From: Solirubrobacter ginsenosidimutans
GTDB taxonomy: Bacteria > Actinomycetota > Thermoleophilia > Solirubrobacterales > Solirubrobacteraceae
DNA: 64,000 nt
Direction of reading: 5' to 3'
Assembly: GCF_027587205.1 (NCBI RefSeq)
Contig: NZ_JAPDOD010000002.1
Location: forward strand, 310,001 to 374,000
Numbering within the stretch: the first letter of the stretch is position 1; every line of letters begins with the position of its first letter. The notes beneath the pieces are model-generated. The model was not told where the DNA came from. It was given only the letters and a program-made list of their open reading frames with translations, and searched no databases. A program made the translations under genes and the position numbers. Below are positions 1 to 9,403 of the stretch, one piece after another.

Positions 1-3000
1 CGCTCGGCTCGGGCGTGTTGGACCCGACGCTCGAGAACTTCACCGTCAGCGGCAGCGCGCCGTCGGTCTTGTCGGCCTTGACCACGGCGACCGGCGGGCG
101 CTGGCCCTTCTGGTAGGACCACTTGAAGATCGCGGCACCGGGGTTGATGTTGAAGAACCCGTTGCCGTAGGTCATCAGGTAGAAGTCGCCGTCGGAGCCC
201 CAGAACATGTCCATGGGGTTGGTGCATTCGAACGGCGTCGTCGGCGAGCCGAGCGTCGCCGCCGTCTGCGCGGTGCAGTTCATGAACTGGTTGATCTTCT
301 GGACGTGGTTCTGGGAGTCCAGGATCAGCTCGCGCAGGGTGTTCTGGCCGAACTCGCCGAGCACGATCTTGTCGTCGTAGTACGGCGGGAACTTCGTCGT
401 GTTCGGGTTCAGCGGGTCGTACTTGTACTTCGCGATGCCGTGCGGAGCCACGCCGCCCGTGTAGAGATCCGGGAACAGGCGCGGGCACGGGGTGGTCGAG
501 CCCTTGGCGATCGGCGCCGTGTTGGCGTCCGGGCCGTACTCGGTGAAGCACGGCGTGCCGAGCGGGGCCGAGGTGGTGTTGTCGCGGTAGGAGTACCAGA
601 CGTCCGGGGCCGTGAGGGCGGGCGTCTGGGTCAGGCCGGGCTCGATGCCCGGGCCGCCGTTGGTGTTCCAGTAGTCGTTGTTCGGAACCGTCGCGCCACC
701 GCACGAGTACGGCTGCGGGGTCTGGCCCGCCGGCACCGGCTGGTGGGTGAGCGCGTTCATCGGGACCTGGAGGTTCACGTTCCAGGGGTACTCCGGCAGG
801 TCGGGCTTGAAGCAGTACGGCCAGCCGTAGTTGGCGGGGTGACGCACGATCTCGTAGCGACCCGTGCCTGCCGGGCCGTGGTACTGCTGCGGCGTCTGCG
901 AGTCGGGCGAGTAGTCGCTGACGTACGCGACGTCGTTCTCGTCGACGGTGATCCGGAACGGGTTGCGGAAGCCCATCGCGTAGATCTCCGGCCGCGTCTT
1001 GGCCTGCGGCGCGCCCCCGACGAGCGGGAACAGGTTGCCCTTCGGGATCGTGTACGCGCCGTTGCCGTTGCCCGTGAGGTCGACCTTGTTGAAGTCGGCC
1101 GGGGCGATGTCGCCCTCCTTGATGTGGATCCGGTTGACCTTGCCGCGCAGGTCGTTGGTGTTCAGCGCGGAGCGGGCCGAGTCGGTGTGCGGAGCGCGGA
1201 ACCAGCCGCCCTCACGCGTGGTGACGATCGCCGCCGCCGGCGTGGTGCCGGTCAGCGTGCCCGTGTTGGCCGTCAGCTGCGCGACGTCCTTCTCTTCGTA
1301 GATGCCCTTGAAGAGCACGGTCTGCGCCGCGGTGTCGACGGTGCCGGTACCGGTCACCTGCACGTTGCCGGCGCCGACGTTGGGCAGCGCCTCGAGCGCC
1401 GTCTGAATCGCGGCCGCGCTCGCGTTGGAGGCGAGCGGAGCGGTCGTCTGCGGCCCGGCGCCCTGGCTGAGCGTCAGCGTGAACGTGCCGCCCGTGGCGC
1501 CGTTGAGGCGCACGGTCTGCGTGTCGTCGTACTTCTGGTCGATGCTCTGGCCCCAGGAGCCGGCGTCGCCGCTGCCGGCGGCGCTGTCGTCACCCGTGAC
1601 GAACCAGAGGTTGTTGTGCTTGTCGAAGGCCATGTCGCCCGCGACGTGGCAGCACGCGCCACGGTTGTTGTTGACGCGCAGGATCTGCTGCTCGGAGCCC
1701 ATGTCCAGGTGCGCGGCGCCGTTGCCGTCGTCGACGAACTTGAAGCGGGAGAGCTGGAAGTAGCCGATCCACTGATCCCACGCGCTGAGGCTCGCGGCCG
1801 CGGCGGGAGCGGAGCCGATCGGGTCGGTCGTCACGGTGTGGCCCGTCGTGCCGTCGGCGAACTTGATGTTGTCGACGGTCGGCGGGGCGTAGTAGACGTA
1901 GACCCAGTGGTCGGTGGAGAAGTTGTTGTCGATGCCCGGCCCGTAGAGGCCGTCCTCGCTGTTGGTGTAGACCGGGATGGTCGCGATGGTCGACGTGATG
2001 CCGGTCTTCGGGTCATGCAGGCGCAGCGTGCCGCGCCGTGAGGTCTGCAGGATGCGCCCGTCGGGGAGCTGCGTGAAGCTGACCGGCTCCTCGAGGTTCG
2101 GGTTGCGGGTGACCGGGGTCTGGACGTAGTTGGCCAGGACGGTCGCGCCGCAGTCGCTGGTGATGGGGTCGGCGACGCCCGCGGTCCAATCGATCGCGCC
2201 CTTGAGCAGCGAGGCGAAGCTGCCGCCGCGGAAGCTCGTGGAGGTGGACCCGACACCGCTGTAGAACGAGCGCCCGTTCTTGAAGTCCTTGCACCACAGG
2301 ACGGGGTGATCGGAGCCCATCGTGCCGCCGGAGATGCCGTTCAGCGCCGGGCCCTGCGGCTGCGCCTCGAACGGATCCTCGACCACGGTCGCGAGCACGT
2401 GCGAGAAGCCGCGCACGTTGCTCGAGTAGTTGTAATAGACGTCCTGGTGGTTCCAGTACTCCGGCAGTGACTTGGAGGCCTCGTGGACCTTGTCGGCGAC
2501 GACGACCGTCGCCGCCTGCGAGCCGCCCGCGGTCGTCGTGGAACGGGTGCCGAGGACGTCGGTCAGGAACTGCCAGCTCGGGTCGGTCTCGATCGCCGAG
2601 CCGATGCCGAAGAAGCCGCCGCCGCGCTGGTAGTAGCGCTCGAACGCGGCGCGTTGGGCGTCGGAGAGCCCGCTGCTCGCGCCCGTGTCGAGGAAGATCA
2701 CGGCGCGGTAGTTGTCGAGCGTGGCGTCGGTGAACATCGGCTTGGCGTCAGCCGGCGCGTCGACCGTGAACTGGTTGTCGCCGCTGCTGGCGTCCGCGAC
2801 CGCCTTGATCGCGCTGATGCCCGCGCGGGTGATCGCGTCGTCGGTGTTCGTGAAGACGAGCACCTTGAACGCCTTCGTCTCAGGCGTCGGCGTGGGCGTC
2901 GGCGTTGCCGTCGCGGACGGGGTCGGCGTCGGCGTCGGGATCACGCTCGAGGCCGGCGTCGATGGCGTCGGCACCGGCGTCGCAGTCGGGCTCCCCGCCG

Positions 3001-3460
3001 GGCTCGTGAGCGACTTCTTGACGGTCACGCGGCGAGCGGAATAGAGGCACGCAGCCTTTTCGCCGCTGAACGTCGCGCAACCGCGGACGTAGTACGCGGC
3101 CTCCGCCAGCTTCGTCGGAAGCTTGACCTTGACCTTGTAACTGAGCGTCTTGCGTGACTTGACGCTGACCTTCGCGCTGCCCACCGTCGTGGCGGCCCCG
3201 CTCTTCGTGCGCTGCAGCGTGACCTTGATCGTCGCGCTTCGCTTCTTACTGGTCGAGTTGGTGACCCGGCCGGAGAGTGTGAAGCTCGCGCCCGGCGCCG
3301 CCGTGGTGGGCGGCGCGCTGATCGAGTTGAGCTTCGTCGGCGGCGTCTTCGTTGCCGCGGCTGCCACCGAGTCGACTGACCTCGCCTGGGCTGCTACTGG
3401 CGCGAGCAGCGCAAGGGCGACGGGGACGACCGGGGCCAGCCGGTGTGCTGATGAGAACAA
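1..3460 (-). CDS. Secreted ThuA-like / PQQ sugar dehydrogenase / PKD protein (3' end outside window)
   Basis: About 1153 residues are visible; the C-terminus lies beyond the window edge. Order: signal peptide (1-29, LALLAPVAAQA), Ig-like beta domain (about 40-140), a Thr-Pro repeat linker (about 153-193), a diverged ThuA-like domain (about 194-440), a glucose/sorbosone dehydrogenase propeller (about 444-1100) with GACCHVAGDMAF, whose His is the likely catalytic base, then the start of a PKD domain. Family knowledge: such propellers bind PQQ and oxidise sugars outside the membrane. I start at TTG 3460 because GGAGGAGGT lies about seven bases upstream and a signal peptide follows at once; no ATG fits. 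It is a paralogue of the giant gene at 45852 but lacks the cupredoxin domain. Substrate unknown. Confidence 0.88.
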   Translation of the reverse strand, partial: MFSSAHRLAPVVPVALALLAPVAAQARSVDSVAAAATKTPPTKLNSISAPPTTAAPGASFTLSGRVTNSTSKKRSATIKVTLQRTKSGAATTVGSAKVSVKSRKTLSYKVKVKLPTKLAEAAYYVRGCATFSGEKAACLYSARRVTVKKSLTSPAGSPTATPVPTPSTPASSVIPTPTPTPSATATPTPTPTPETKAFKVLVFTNTDDAITRAGISAIKAVADASSGDNQFTVDAPADAKPMFTDATLDNYRAVIFLDTGASSGLSDAQRAAFERYYQRGGGFFGIGSAIETDPSWQFLTDVLGTRSTTTAGGSQAATVVVADKVHEASKSLPEYWNHQDVYYNYSSNVRGFSHVLATVVEDPFEAQPQGPALNGISGGTMGSDHPVLWCKDFKNGRSFYSGVGSTSTSFRGGSFASLLKGAIDWTAGVADPITSDCGATVLANYVQTPVTRNPNLEEPVSFTQLPDGRILQTSRRGTLRLHDPKTGITSTIATIPVYTNSEDGLYGPGIDNNFSTDHWVYVYYAPPTVDNIKFADGTTGHTVTTDPIGSAPAAAASLSAWDQWIGYFQLSRFKFVDDGNGAAHLDMGSEQQILRVNNNRGACCHVAGDMAFDKHNNLWFVTGDDSAAGSGDAGSWGQSIDQKYDDTQTVRLNGATGGTFTLTLSQGAGPQTTAPLASNASAAAIQTALEALPNVGAGNVQVTGTGTVDTAAQTVLFKGIYEEKDVAQLTANTGTLTGTTPAAAIVTTREGGWFRAPHTDSARSALNTNDLRGKVNRIHIKEGDIAPADFNKVDLTGNGNGAYTIPKGNLFPLVGGAPQAKTRPEIYAMGFRNPFRITVDENDVAYVSDYSPDSQTPQQYHGPAGTGRYEIVRHPANYGWPYCFKPDLPEYPWNVNLQVPMNALTHQPVPAGQTPQPYSCGGATVPNNDYWNTNGGPGIEPGLTQTPALTAPDVWYSYRDNTTSAPLGTPCFTEYGPDANTAPIAKGSTTPCPRLFPDLYTGGVAPHGIAKYKYDPLNPNTTKFPPYYDDKIVLGEFGQNTLRELILDSQNHVQKINQFMNCTAQTAATLGSPTTPFECTNPMDMFWGSDGDFYLMTYGNGFFNINPGAAIFKWSYQKGQRPPVAVVKADKTDGALPLTVKFSSVGSNTPEPS

Positions 3461-3659
3461 AAGCGACCTCCTCCCGAGGACTGCGAGCGGCAATCCGATA
3501 CCCCCACTCGCATCACTACGGGCGAAAGACTAAGCAATTCCATGCAAAAGATCCAATCTAACGGCGCGAATCATGACCACTTATTACGGTCCAACGGACA
3601 AAAGTGAGAAGACCGTGTTAATTGCTGGTGACACGTGTGAGCATCGTGCGCCCCTCAGG
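3461..3659. promoter_or_regulatory. Intergenic region, promoter side of the ThuA/PQQ gene
   Basis: About 200 bases, clearly richer in A and T than the flanking genes, between the 3' end of the importer operon and the start of the secreted dehydrogenase gene, which reads away from it. It must carry the dehydrogenase promoter and the operon terminator, but I could not assign convincing -35/-10 boxes, an operator or a strong hairpin. Confidence 0.4.
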
Positions 3660-4556
3660 TCAGGGACCGGACCGCACCGTCCGCCCCACGCCGAGCGCAT
3701 CGAGGATCGCGGCGGCCAGCGACTCGTCGGGTTCGCGCCGCGCGCAGCGGTCCAGCCCGGTCACGAGTTCGTCCTCGGCACCGCGCAGATAGACCAGGAC
3801 GCCGGCCCGGGCCGCGGCGATCTCCCGCATCGCCTCGCCCAGCCGGACGGCGCAGTCGCAGACCAGCGAGCCGAAGCGCTCACCCGCCGGGCACGCCGCG
3901 TGCACGCGCACCAGCGGCTCGACGGCGGCCGCGGGATCGCCGTGGACCAGCGCGAGCTGATGCCGGTCAGGGTGCTCAGGCGTCGCGAAGGCCGCCGCCC
4001 GGAAGTCGCCGTGGCGCGTCGGGAGACGGGCGTCGGCCAGCCGCAGGACCGCACCCCGAAGATCGTCGGCGGTGAGGAACTCGAGGTCGTGGCGATCGGC
4101 GAAGCGGCAGGCCTCGACCGTGCCCGCCGGCGCCCCGTCGTCGTCGAGCAGTTCCGCGACCGCCGCCGCCGGGCGCAGACCCGCCAGCCGCGTGAGCCGC
4201 ACGCCGGTCGCGGCCGTCGCGCGCACCGGGAACACGTGGCCGGGGCGCACGAGGTCCGAAGGGCGCGAGGCCCGATCGGCCAGCACGCGCAGCGTCCATG
4301 CCCGGTCGGTCGCGGACACTCCGGAACCGGCCCGCGTGGCGGCGTCCACGCCGAGGCCGTCGGCCAGCTCGAGCCGGTCGAGCAGCGCCGCGTCGGCGGC
4401 GAAGCGGAGGATGCCCGACGTATGGCGGACGACGTGGGCGATCCAGGCGGGCGACGCGAGCTGCGCCGCCGCGACCAAGATGCTCTCCTGACCGCCCAGG
4501 ACGATCGGCCGCCCCGACGACAGGGCGTCGACCGCCCGCAAGAGGCGCTCGCTCAT
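3660..4556 (-). CDS. RibBA-like protein with both active sites degenerate
   Basis: 298 residues, recognisable as a fusion of DHBP synthase (about 1-165) and GTP cyclohydrolase II (about 185-298). Retained: SATDRAWTLRVLAD, LVRPGHVFPV, and the zinc Cys pattern C-x10-C-x-C in CPAGERFGSLVCDC. Lost: the acidic DDEDRENEGD segment (here GGQES), the GHTEA segment, and the GEGRGIGL/LQ/DTVEAN part of cyclohydrolase II, which is deleted so that the domain is about half length. It is therefore unlikely to make riboflavin precursors. It is the last gene of the monooxygenase/importer operon, overlapping the ATPase gene by ATGA. A role in flavin binding, flavin supply or a new reaction is possible; none is shown by sequence. 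Confidence 0.75.
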   Translation of the reverse strand: MSERLLRAVDALSSGRPIVLGGQESILVAAAQLASPAWIAHVVRHTSGILRFAADAALLDRLELADGLGVDAATRAGSGVSATDRAWTLRVLADRASRPSDLVRPGHVFPVRATAATGVRLTRLAGLRPAAAVAELLDDDGAPAGTVEACRFADRHDLEFLTADDLRGAVLRLADARLPTRHGDFRAAAFATPEHPDRHQLALVHGDPAAAVEPLVRVHAACPAGERFGSLVCDCAVRLGEAMREIAAARAGVLVYLRGAEDELVTGLDRCARREPDESLAAAILDALGVGRTVRSGP

Positions 4557-5344
4557 GCCACCGCCGCCAGAGCCGCGGCCGGCGCGGCGGCGAGGAGCAG
4601 CCGCGTGTACTCGTGCTCCGGCGCCGCGAAGACCCGCTCGATCGGCCCGTGCTCGACCACCGCGCCCTCGTACAGCACGACGACGCGGTCCACGACGCCC
4701 GCCATGCTCGCGAGGTCGTGGGAGATGATCACGAGCGCCGCGCCGAGCTCGTCGCGCAGCTCGCCGAGCGTGCGCAGCAGCGCGCCGCGGTTGCTCGCGT
4801 CCAGCGCACTCACCGGCTCGTCGAGCAGGATCAGCCGCGGCCGCGTGACCAGCGCGCGCGCCACGGCGACCCGCTGGCGCTGCCCGCCTGAGATGTCCCC
4901 GGGGATCCGCTCGAGCAGTTCGGGGCCGAGGCCGACGAGCGCGAGCGCCCGCTCCGCCTCCATCCGCCGCTCACGCGCGCTCAGCCGCCCGCGCACGGCG
5001 AGTCCTTCGGTCACGGTCTGCGAGATCCGGACGCCCGGATCGAGCGAGCGCAGCGGATCCTGGAAGACCAGCTGGATCGCTCCCGAGCGGCGGAACGCCC
5101 GGCGGCGGCGCCCGTCGCCGAGCGCCACCAGGTCGGTCGCCTCGTAGCGGATCGCTCCCGCCGAGGGCTTCACGAGCCCGACCACGCTGCGCGCGAGGGT
5201 CGTCTTGCCGGACCCGGTCTCACCGATCACGCCGACGATCTCGCCGGGTGCGACGTCCAGGTCGACGCCGCGCAGGACGTCCTGGGCGCCGAAGCGCACG
5301 CGCAGACCGCGGATCTCGAGCAGCGCGGAGCTAGGCGACGGCAT
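4553..5344 (-). CDS. Peptide-type ABC importer ATPase (DppF/OppF-like)
   Basis: 263 residues from ATG 5344. Walker A GETGSGKTTLAR, signature ISGGQRQRVAVARAL, Walker B RLILLDEPVSALD and the switch His in ALVIISHDL are all intact, so it should hydrolyse ATP on the cytoplasmic face of the importer. I prefer ATG 5344 over the upstream in-frame start at 5395 because it overlaps the preceding ATPase gene by only 14 bases, matching the tight junctions of this operon. Family knowledge: OppF/DppF subunits pair with a second ATPase and two permeases; all of them lie directly upstream here. Confidence 0.9.
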   Translation of the reverse strand: MPSPSSALLEIRGLRVRFGAQDVLRGVDLDVAPGEIVGVIGETGSGKTTLARSVVGLVKPSAGAIRYEATDLVALGDGRRRRAFRRSGAIQLVFQDPLRSLDPGVRISQTVTEGLAVRGRLSARERRMEAERALALVGLGPELLERIPGDISGGQRQRVAVARALVTRPRLILLDEPVSALDASNRGALLRTLGELRDELGAALVIISHDLASMAGVVDRVVVLYEGAVVEHGPIERVFAAPEHEYTRLLLAAAPAAALAAVA

Positions 5345-6119
5345 GCACGAGCCCTCCAGGAGCGCCGGCCGCGAGCAGCGAGCGCGTATAGGCATGTTGC
5401 GGCGCCGAGAGCAGCTCCGCCGTCGGCGCCGTCTCGACGATCTCGCCGTGACGGAAGACCGCGATCCGATCGCACAGCTCGCTCACGACCGCGAGATCGT
5501 GTGACACGAACAGCAGCGAGAGCCCGAAGCGTGCCCGCAAGGAGCGCAGCAGCGCGACGATCTCCGCCTGCGTCTTGACGTCCAGCGCGGAGGTCGGCTC
5601 GTCGGCGATCAGCAGGTCCGGGTCGCAGGCGATCGCGATCGCGATCATCACCCGCTGCTGCATCCCGCCCGAGAGCTGCGACGGGATCTGCCGGCGCACG
5701 ACCTCCGGCCGGCGCAGTCCGACCGCGGCGAACAGCTCGAGCACCCGCGCACGCGCCTCGCGGCGCGACAGCCCGCCCTTGACCCGCAGTACCTCGCCCA
5801 GTTGGCGCCCCACCGGCAGTGACGGGTTCAGGTACGACGCCGGGTCCTGGAAGACGGCACCGACCCGCGTCGAACGCAGCTCGCGCCACCCGCGGGCGTC
5901 CAGCGTCGTCAGGTCGACGCCGTCGAAGTCGATCGACCCGGACGCGACCGCGCACGCTCCTGGCAGCACACCCAGGATCGCGCGGCACGTGAGCGTCTTG
6001 CCGCTGCCGGACTCGCCGACCAGCCCAAGCGCCTCGCCGCGCGCGACGGTCAACGACGCGCCGTGCACCACTTCACGCCCGCCGGCCGTGACCCGCAGGC
6101 CCCCTACGTCAAGCAGCAT
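5331..6119 (-). CDS. Peptide-type ABC importer ATPase (DppD/OppD-like)
   Basis: 262 residues. Walker A GLVGESGSGKTLTC, signature LSGGMQQRVMIA, Walker B DLLIADEPTSALDV, followed by LLFVSHDLAVV. It begins 11 bases inside the permease gene and ends inside the next ATPase gene, so expression is probably coupled. OppD/DppD proteins often carry a C-terminal iron-sulfur or oligopeptide-transporter extension with Cys residues; this one stops shortly after the ATPase core and lacks it. With its partner it should energise uptake of the small molecule captured by the lipoprotein encoded upstream. Confidence 0.9.
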   Translation of the reverse strand: MLLDVGGLRVTAGGREVVHGASLTVARGEALGLVGESGSGKTLTCRAILGVLPGACAVASGSIDFDGVDLTTLDARGWRELRSTRVGAVFQDPASYLNPSLPVGRQLGEVLRVKGGLSRREARARVLELFAAVGLRRPEVVRRQIPSQLSGGMQQRVMIAIAIACDPDLLIADEPTSALDVKTQAEIVALLRSLRARFGLSLLFVSHDLAVVSELCDRIAVFRHGEIVETAPTAELLSAPQHAYTRSLLAAGAPGGLVHAVA

Positions 6120-6930
6120 CTTCCACCCCCGAGCGAACCTGCAGGCGGTCGCGCAGGCCGTCGGCCAGCGCGTTCAACGACCAGACGGTCAGGCCGATGA
6201 ACAGGCCCGGCCAGAGCGGCGCGAGCGTGTCCTCGGCGAGGTACTCGACGTTGGAGGCGAGCATGCCGCCCCACGTCGGATCGGGCGCCTGCACGCCGAG
6301 GCCGAGGAACCCGAGGCTCGCCGCGGCCAGGACGGCGAAGCCGGCCGACGTCGCGACGGTCACGGCGATCGTCGGCAGGACCTTGCGCCAGATGTGGTGG
6401 CGGATGATCCACCAGCGCGATGCCCCGAACAGCCGCGCGGCCTCGACGTACTGCGTCTGCGCGAATCCCAGCGTCTCCGCGCGCGAGACGCGGAAGAAGC
6501 GCGGGGCGAGCAGGACGCCGATGGCGACGATCGCCGCCGTCAGCCCGTCCGTGAACAGCCCGGCGACGGCGATCGCGAACACGATCGGCGGCAGGCTCAT
6601 CAGCGAGTCCGTGAAGCGCTGGAGCGCGAACTCCGTGCCGCGGCCCGAGAACGCCGAGAGCACGCCCGGCACCGCGCCGAGCGCGAGCCCGACGCCGACC
6701 ATCGCCAGCGCGCTCAGGACCGACGGCCCGGCACCGGCGAGGAGCCGGGAGAGGACGTCACGGCCGTTGTAGTCCGTACCGAGCACGTGCCCGGCGGAGC
6801 CGGCGCGGGCGAACGTGCCGTCGGCGTTCATCCCGAGCGGGTCGTGGGGCGCCAGCCGCGCGCCGAACACGGCGACGAGCAGCACGACGCCGAGCACGGC
6901 CAGCGCCACCCGCGAGTACCAGTCGCGCAT
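6109..6930 (-). CDS. ABC importer permease (DppC-like)
   Basis: 273 residues starting at ATG 6930. The start is fixed by the TGATG junction with the preceding permease gene. One N-terminal membrane segment (VALAVLGVVLLVAVFGARLA) is followed by the periplasmic motif HVLGTDYNGRDVLSRLL typical of DppC/OppC, then five further membrane segments with the EAA loop (YVEAARLFGASRWWIIRHHI) that docks the ATPase. Inner-membrane channel half for a peptide-class importer. The class transports di/oligopeptides, nickel, glutathione and other small organics, so the substrate cannot be read from this gene. Confidence 0.9.
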   Translation of the reverse strand: MRDWYSRVALAVLGVVLLVAVFGARLAPHDPLGMNADGTFARAGSAGHVLGTDYNGRDVLSRLLAGAGPSVLSALAMVGVGLALGAVPGVLSAFSGRGTEFALQRFTDSLMSLPPIVFAIAVAGLFTDGLTAAIVAIGVLLAPRFFRVSRAETLGFAQTQYVEAARLFGASRWWIIRHHIWRKVLPTIAVTVATSAGFAVLAAASLGFLGLGVQAPDPTWGGMLASNVEYLAEDTLAPLWPGLFIGLTVWSLNALADGLRDRLQVRSGVEDAA

Positions 6931-7874
6931 CACGCCCTCCGCGTCGCGGGTCGCAGCCACCCGAGCAGGCCGTCGACCGCGAGGTTGGAGACGAGAACGA
7001 TCGCGATCGTCACCACCAGTACGCCCTGGATGACCGGGATGTCGTGGTTCGTCGCCCCGTTGAGCGCGAGCTGCCCCAGGCCCGCCAGCCCGAAGATCGA
7101 CTCGGCGATCACGGCGCCGCCCAGCAGGGTCGGCACCGCGAGCCCGAGCACGGCGACCGCGGGCGCGGCGGCGTTGCGCAGCGCGTGGCCGAAGAGCACC
7201 CGCCGCGGCGAGAGGCCGCGAACGCGGGCGCCGAGCACGAAGTCCTCGTCCAAGGTCGCCACGAGCGAGGTGCGCAGCTGGCGCGCCACGCTCGCGGCGA
7301 CGGTCAGGCCCAGCGACCCGCCGGGCAGCGCCATGTGTTGCAGCCAGGCGACCGGGTCCTGCGTGAACGGGATGTAGTCGCCCGAGGGCAGCCAGCCGAG
7401 GGTGACCGAGAAGAAGACGATCGACATGATCGCCAGCCAGAACTCGGGGATCGTCACCAGGACGGAAGCGACCGCCGTCACCGCCCGGTCGACCCACCCG
7501 TCGCGGCGCACCGCCGCGACGATCCCCGACGTGAACCCGACCACGACCGCGACGACGATCGCCACGATCGTGATCGAGAGGTCCACGGGCAGCCGCTGGC
7601 CGATGCTCTCGGCGACCGGCACGTCGCTGAAGTACGACACCCCGAAGTTCCCGTGCACCGCGCCCGACAGCCACGAGCCGTACTGCTCCAGGAAGCCGCG
7701 GTCGAGCCCCCACTCATGGTTGAGCCGGGCGATGTCGGCCGGTGTGGCGTTGTCGCCCAGCTTCTGCGCCGCCGGGTTGGCGGTCGCGAGGTAGGTCATC
7801 GCGAACACGATCAGGGTGCTGATCAGCGCCACGGGCACCGCTCCCAGCACCAGCGTGCGGCCCAGCCGTCTCAT
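6930..7874 (-). CDS. ABC importer permease (DppB-like)
   Basis: 314 residues. It has the usual DppB layout: a first membrane helix (VLGAVPVALISTLIVFAMTYLA), a periplasmic region with LNHEWGLDRGFLEQYGSWL, then about five membrane segments with an ABC-docking loop (FVLGARVRGLSPRRVLFGHALRN split over the helix boundary). It overlaps the binding-protein gene by ATGA and the DppC-like gene by one base. Together the two permeases form the transmembrane pore of the importer. The sequence gives no direct clue to substrate. Confidence 0.9.
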   Translation of the reverse strand: MRRLGRTLVLGAVPVALISTLIVFAMTYLATANPAAQKLGDNATPADIARLNHEWGLDRGFLEQYGSWLSGAVHGNFGVSYFSDVPVAESIGQRLPVDLSITIVAIVVAVVVGFTSGIVAAVRRDGWVDRAVTAVASVLVTIPEFWLAIMSIVFFSVTLGWLPSGDYIPFTQDPVAWLQHMALPGGSLGLTVAASVARQLRTSLVATLDEDFVLGARVRGLSPRRVLFGHALRNAAAPAVAVLGLAVPTLLGGAVIAESIFGLAGLGQLALNGATNHDIPVIQGVLVVTIAIVLVSNLAVDGLLGWLRPATRRA

Positions 7875-9403
7875 TTCGCGAGTCGCACCCCCTCGAGCCG
7901 CGCCGCGACGATGTAGGGGCGCAATCCGCTGACCTTCTTGGTCGCGAGGAAGACCGTCGGCTGCGTGAACAGGAACACGACCGCGCTCTCCCGTGCCGCC
8001 CGTGCCGTCGCCTTCTGCAGCGCCGCCGGGTACTCGGCGCTGTCGAGCGGGTACTGCGCGGCGTCCTTGAGGTCCTTCGTCAGCTCCGGGCTCGCCTTGC
8101 GACCGGGGTTCAGCAGGCCCTCGGCGCCGTACTGCACGTTGAGCATCTGCAGCGGCGATTCACGCCCGACGATCCCGTTGGGGTTGAACGCGACGTCGTG
8201 CTTGACGTAGACCCGCTCCGCGGCCTGCGCGAGCGGCAGCGTCTTGAGCTTCGAGCGGATCCCGGCGGCCGCGAGCTGCGCCTGGATCTGCTCGGTCAGC
8301 GCCTTGTAGCCGAGCGCGTCGAAGTACGTGATGTCGATGTCGAGCCCGTTCGGATAGCCGGCTTCGGCGAGCAGCTGCTTGGCCTTGGCGACGTCGTGCG
8401 GGTAGAGGTTCGCGACCTCCTCGCTGTAGCCGACGTAGCCCTTCGGGAAGGGCTGGAACGCCGGCTCCCCGAGCCCGCCGTTCTGGGTCTTGATCAGCGC
8501 CTCGCGGTCCAGCGCGTAGTTGATCGCCTCGGCGACGCGATGGTCCGTGTACGGCTTGAGCGCATCGTTGATCTCGATCGAGGCCGCCGACAGGCTGGGG
8601 AACGTCGAGACGTTCAGGCCGGCGCGCTTGGCCGCCGCGATCTGGTTGCCGGTCGAGCTCGCGATGTCGATGCTTCCGCTCTGCAGCCCGGCCAGGATCG
8701 CCTGCGGATCGTTGAGGTAGCGCAGCTCGACGCCGTCGAGGTGGATGTCCTTGGCGTCCCAGTACGTGGGGTTCTTGACGAGCGTCGACGAGCCGTCGGG
8801 GACGAAGTTCGTCAGCTTGAACGGGCCCGCGCCGACCGGCTTGCGCGGCAGCTCCTTGATGTCGCCGTCGAGCGCCTTCGGGCTGACCTGCATGCCGGCC
8901 TTGCCGCCGAGGACGAGCGGCAGCCCGTAGTCGGGGTAGCTGAGGTTCAGCCGCACGGTCGAGGGGTCGACGACGTCGACGGACTTGACCGAGTCCAGCA
9001 GCTGCGTGAGCACCGAGCCGGGCTGGTTCTTCGCCCGCTCGAGGTTGCGCTTGACGACGGTCGCGTCGAGCTTGGCGCCGTCGCTGAACGTGACGTCCGG
9101 CCGCAGCGTGAGGACCAGCTTCAGTCCCTTGTCCTCGAACTTCCAGGCGCTCGCCAGGCCGGGTGTCGCCTGGCCCTGCTGGTCGATCTGGATCAGCGCG
9201 GCGTAGACGAGGCCGAGGTGGCGCACCTCGTTGCCCGCCGCCGAGGTGACCGGGTCCCAGGACGCGTTGGCGTTGATCGCCCAGCGCAGCGTCCCGCCCT
9301 CGGCCGTCGAACTGGCGGTGCCTTGGCTCGCGTTCTCGCTCGCGCTCGACCCGCAGGCCGCGACGGTCAGCGCGACCGCCGCCAGTGCCAGGAGCCGCCT
9401 CAC
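7871..9403 (-). CDS. Substrate-binding lipoprotein of the importer (SBP_bac_5 family)
   Basis: 510 residues from a GTG that overlaps the monooxygenase stop (GTGA). Lipoprotein signal with lipobox TVAAC (Cys about residue 17), a Ser/Ala-rich tether, then the large two-lobed fold of the DppA/OppA class, with motifs such as LVLTLRPDVTFSDGAKLDA and RVAEAINYALDREALIK. It should sit on the outer face of the membrane and capture the ligand. Its place between a flavin monooxygenase and the permeases suggests that the ligand is the monooxygenase substrate, possibly a sulfonate-like, thioether or N-containing compound; that is inference. Confidence 0.9.
   Translation of the reverse strand: MRRLLALAAVALTVAACGSSASENASQGTASSTAEGGTLRWAINANASWDPVTSAAGNEVRHLGLVYAALIQIDQQGQATPGLASAWKFEDKGLKLVLTLRPDVTFSDGAKLDATVVKRNLERAKNQPGSVLTQLLDSVKSVDVVDPSTVRLNLSYPDYGLPLVLGGKAGMQVSPKALDGDIKELPRKPVGAGPFKLTNFVPDGSSTLVKNPTYWDAKDIHLDGVELRYLNDPQAILAGLQSGSIDIASSTGNQIAAAKRAGLNVSTFPSLSAASIEINDALKPYTDHRVAEAINYALDREALIKTQNGGLGEPAFQPFPKGYVGYSEEVANLYPHDVAKAKQLLAEAGYPNGLDIDITYFDALGYKALTEQIQAQLAAAGIRSKLKTLPLAQAAERVYVKHDVAFNPNGIVGRESPLQMLNVQYGAEGLLNPGRKASPELTKDLKDAAQYPLDSAEYPAALQKATARAARESAVVFLFTQPTVFLATKKVSGLRPYIVAARLEGVRLAK

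Noticed and set aside
305..2041. 578-codon plus-strand frame opposite the ThuA/PQQ gene
   Set aside because: Antisense shadow: repetitive Val/Arg/Leu composition and no homology, while the minus strand shows propeller motifs throughout.
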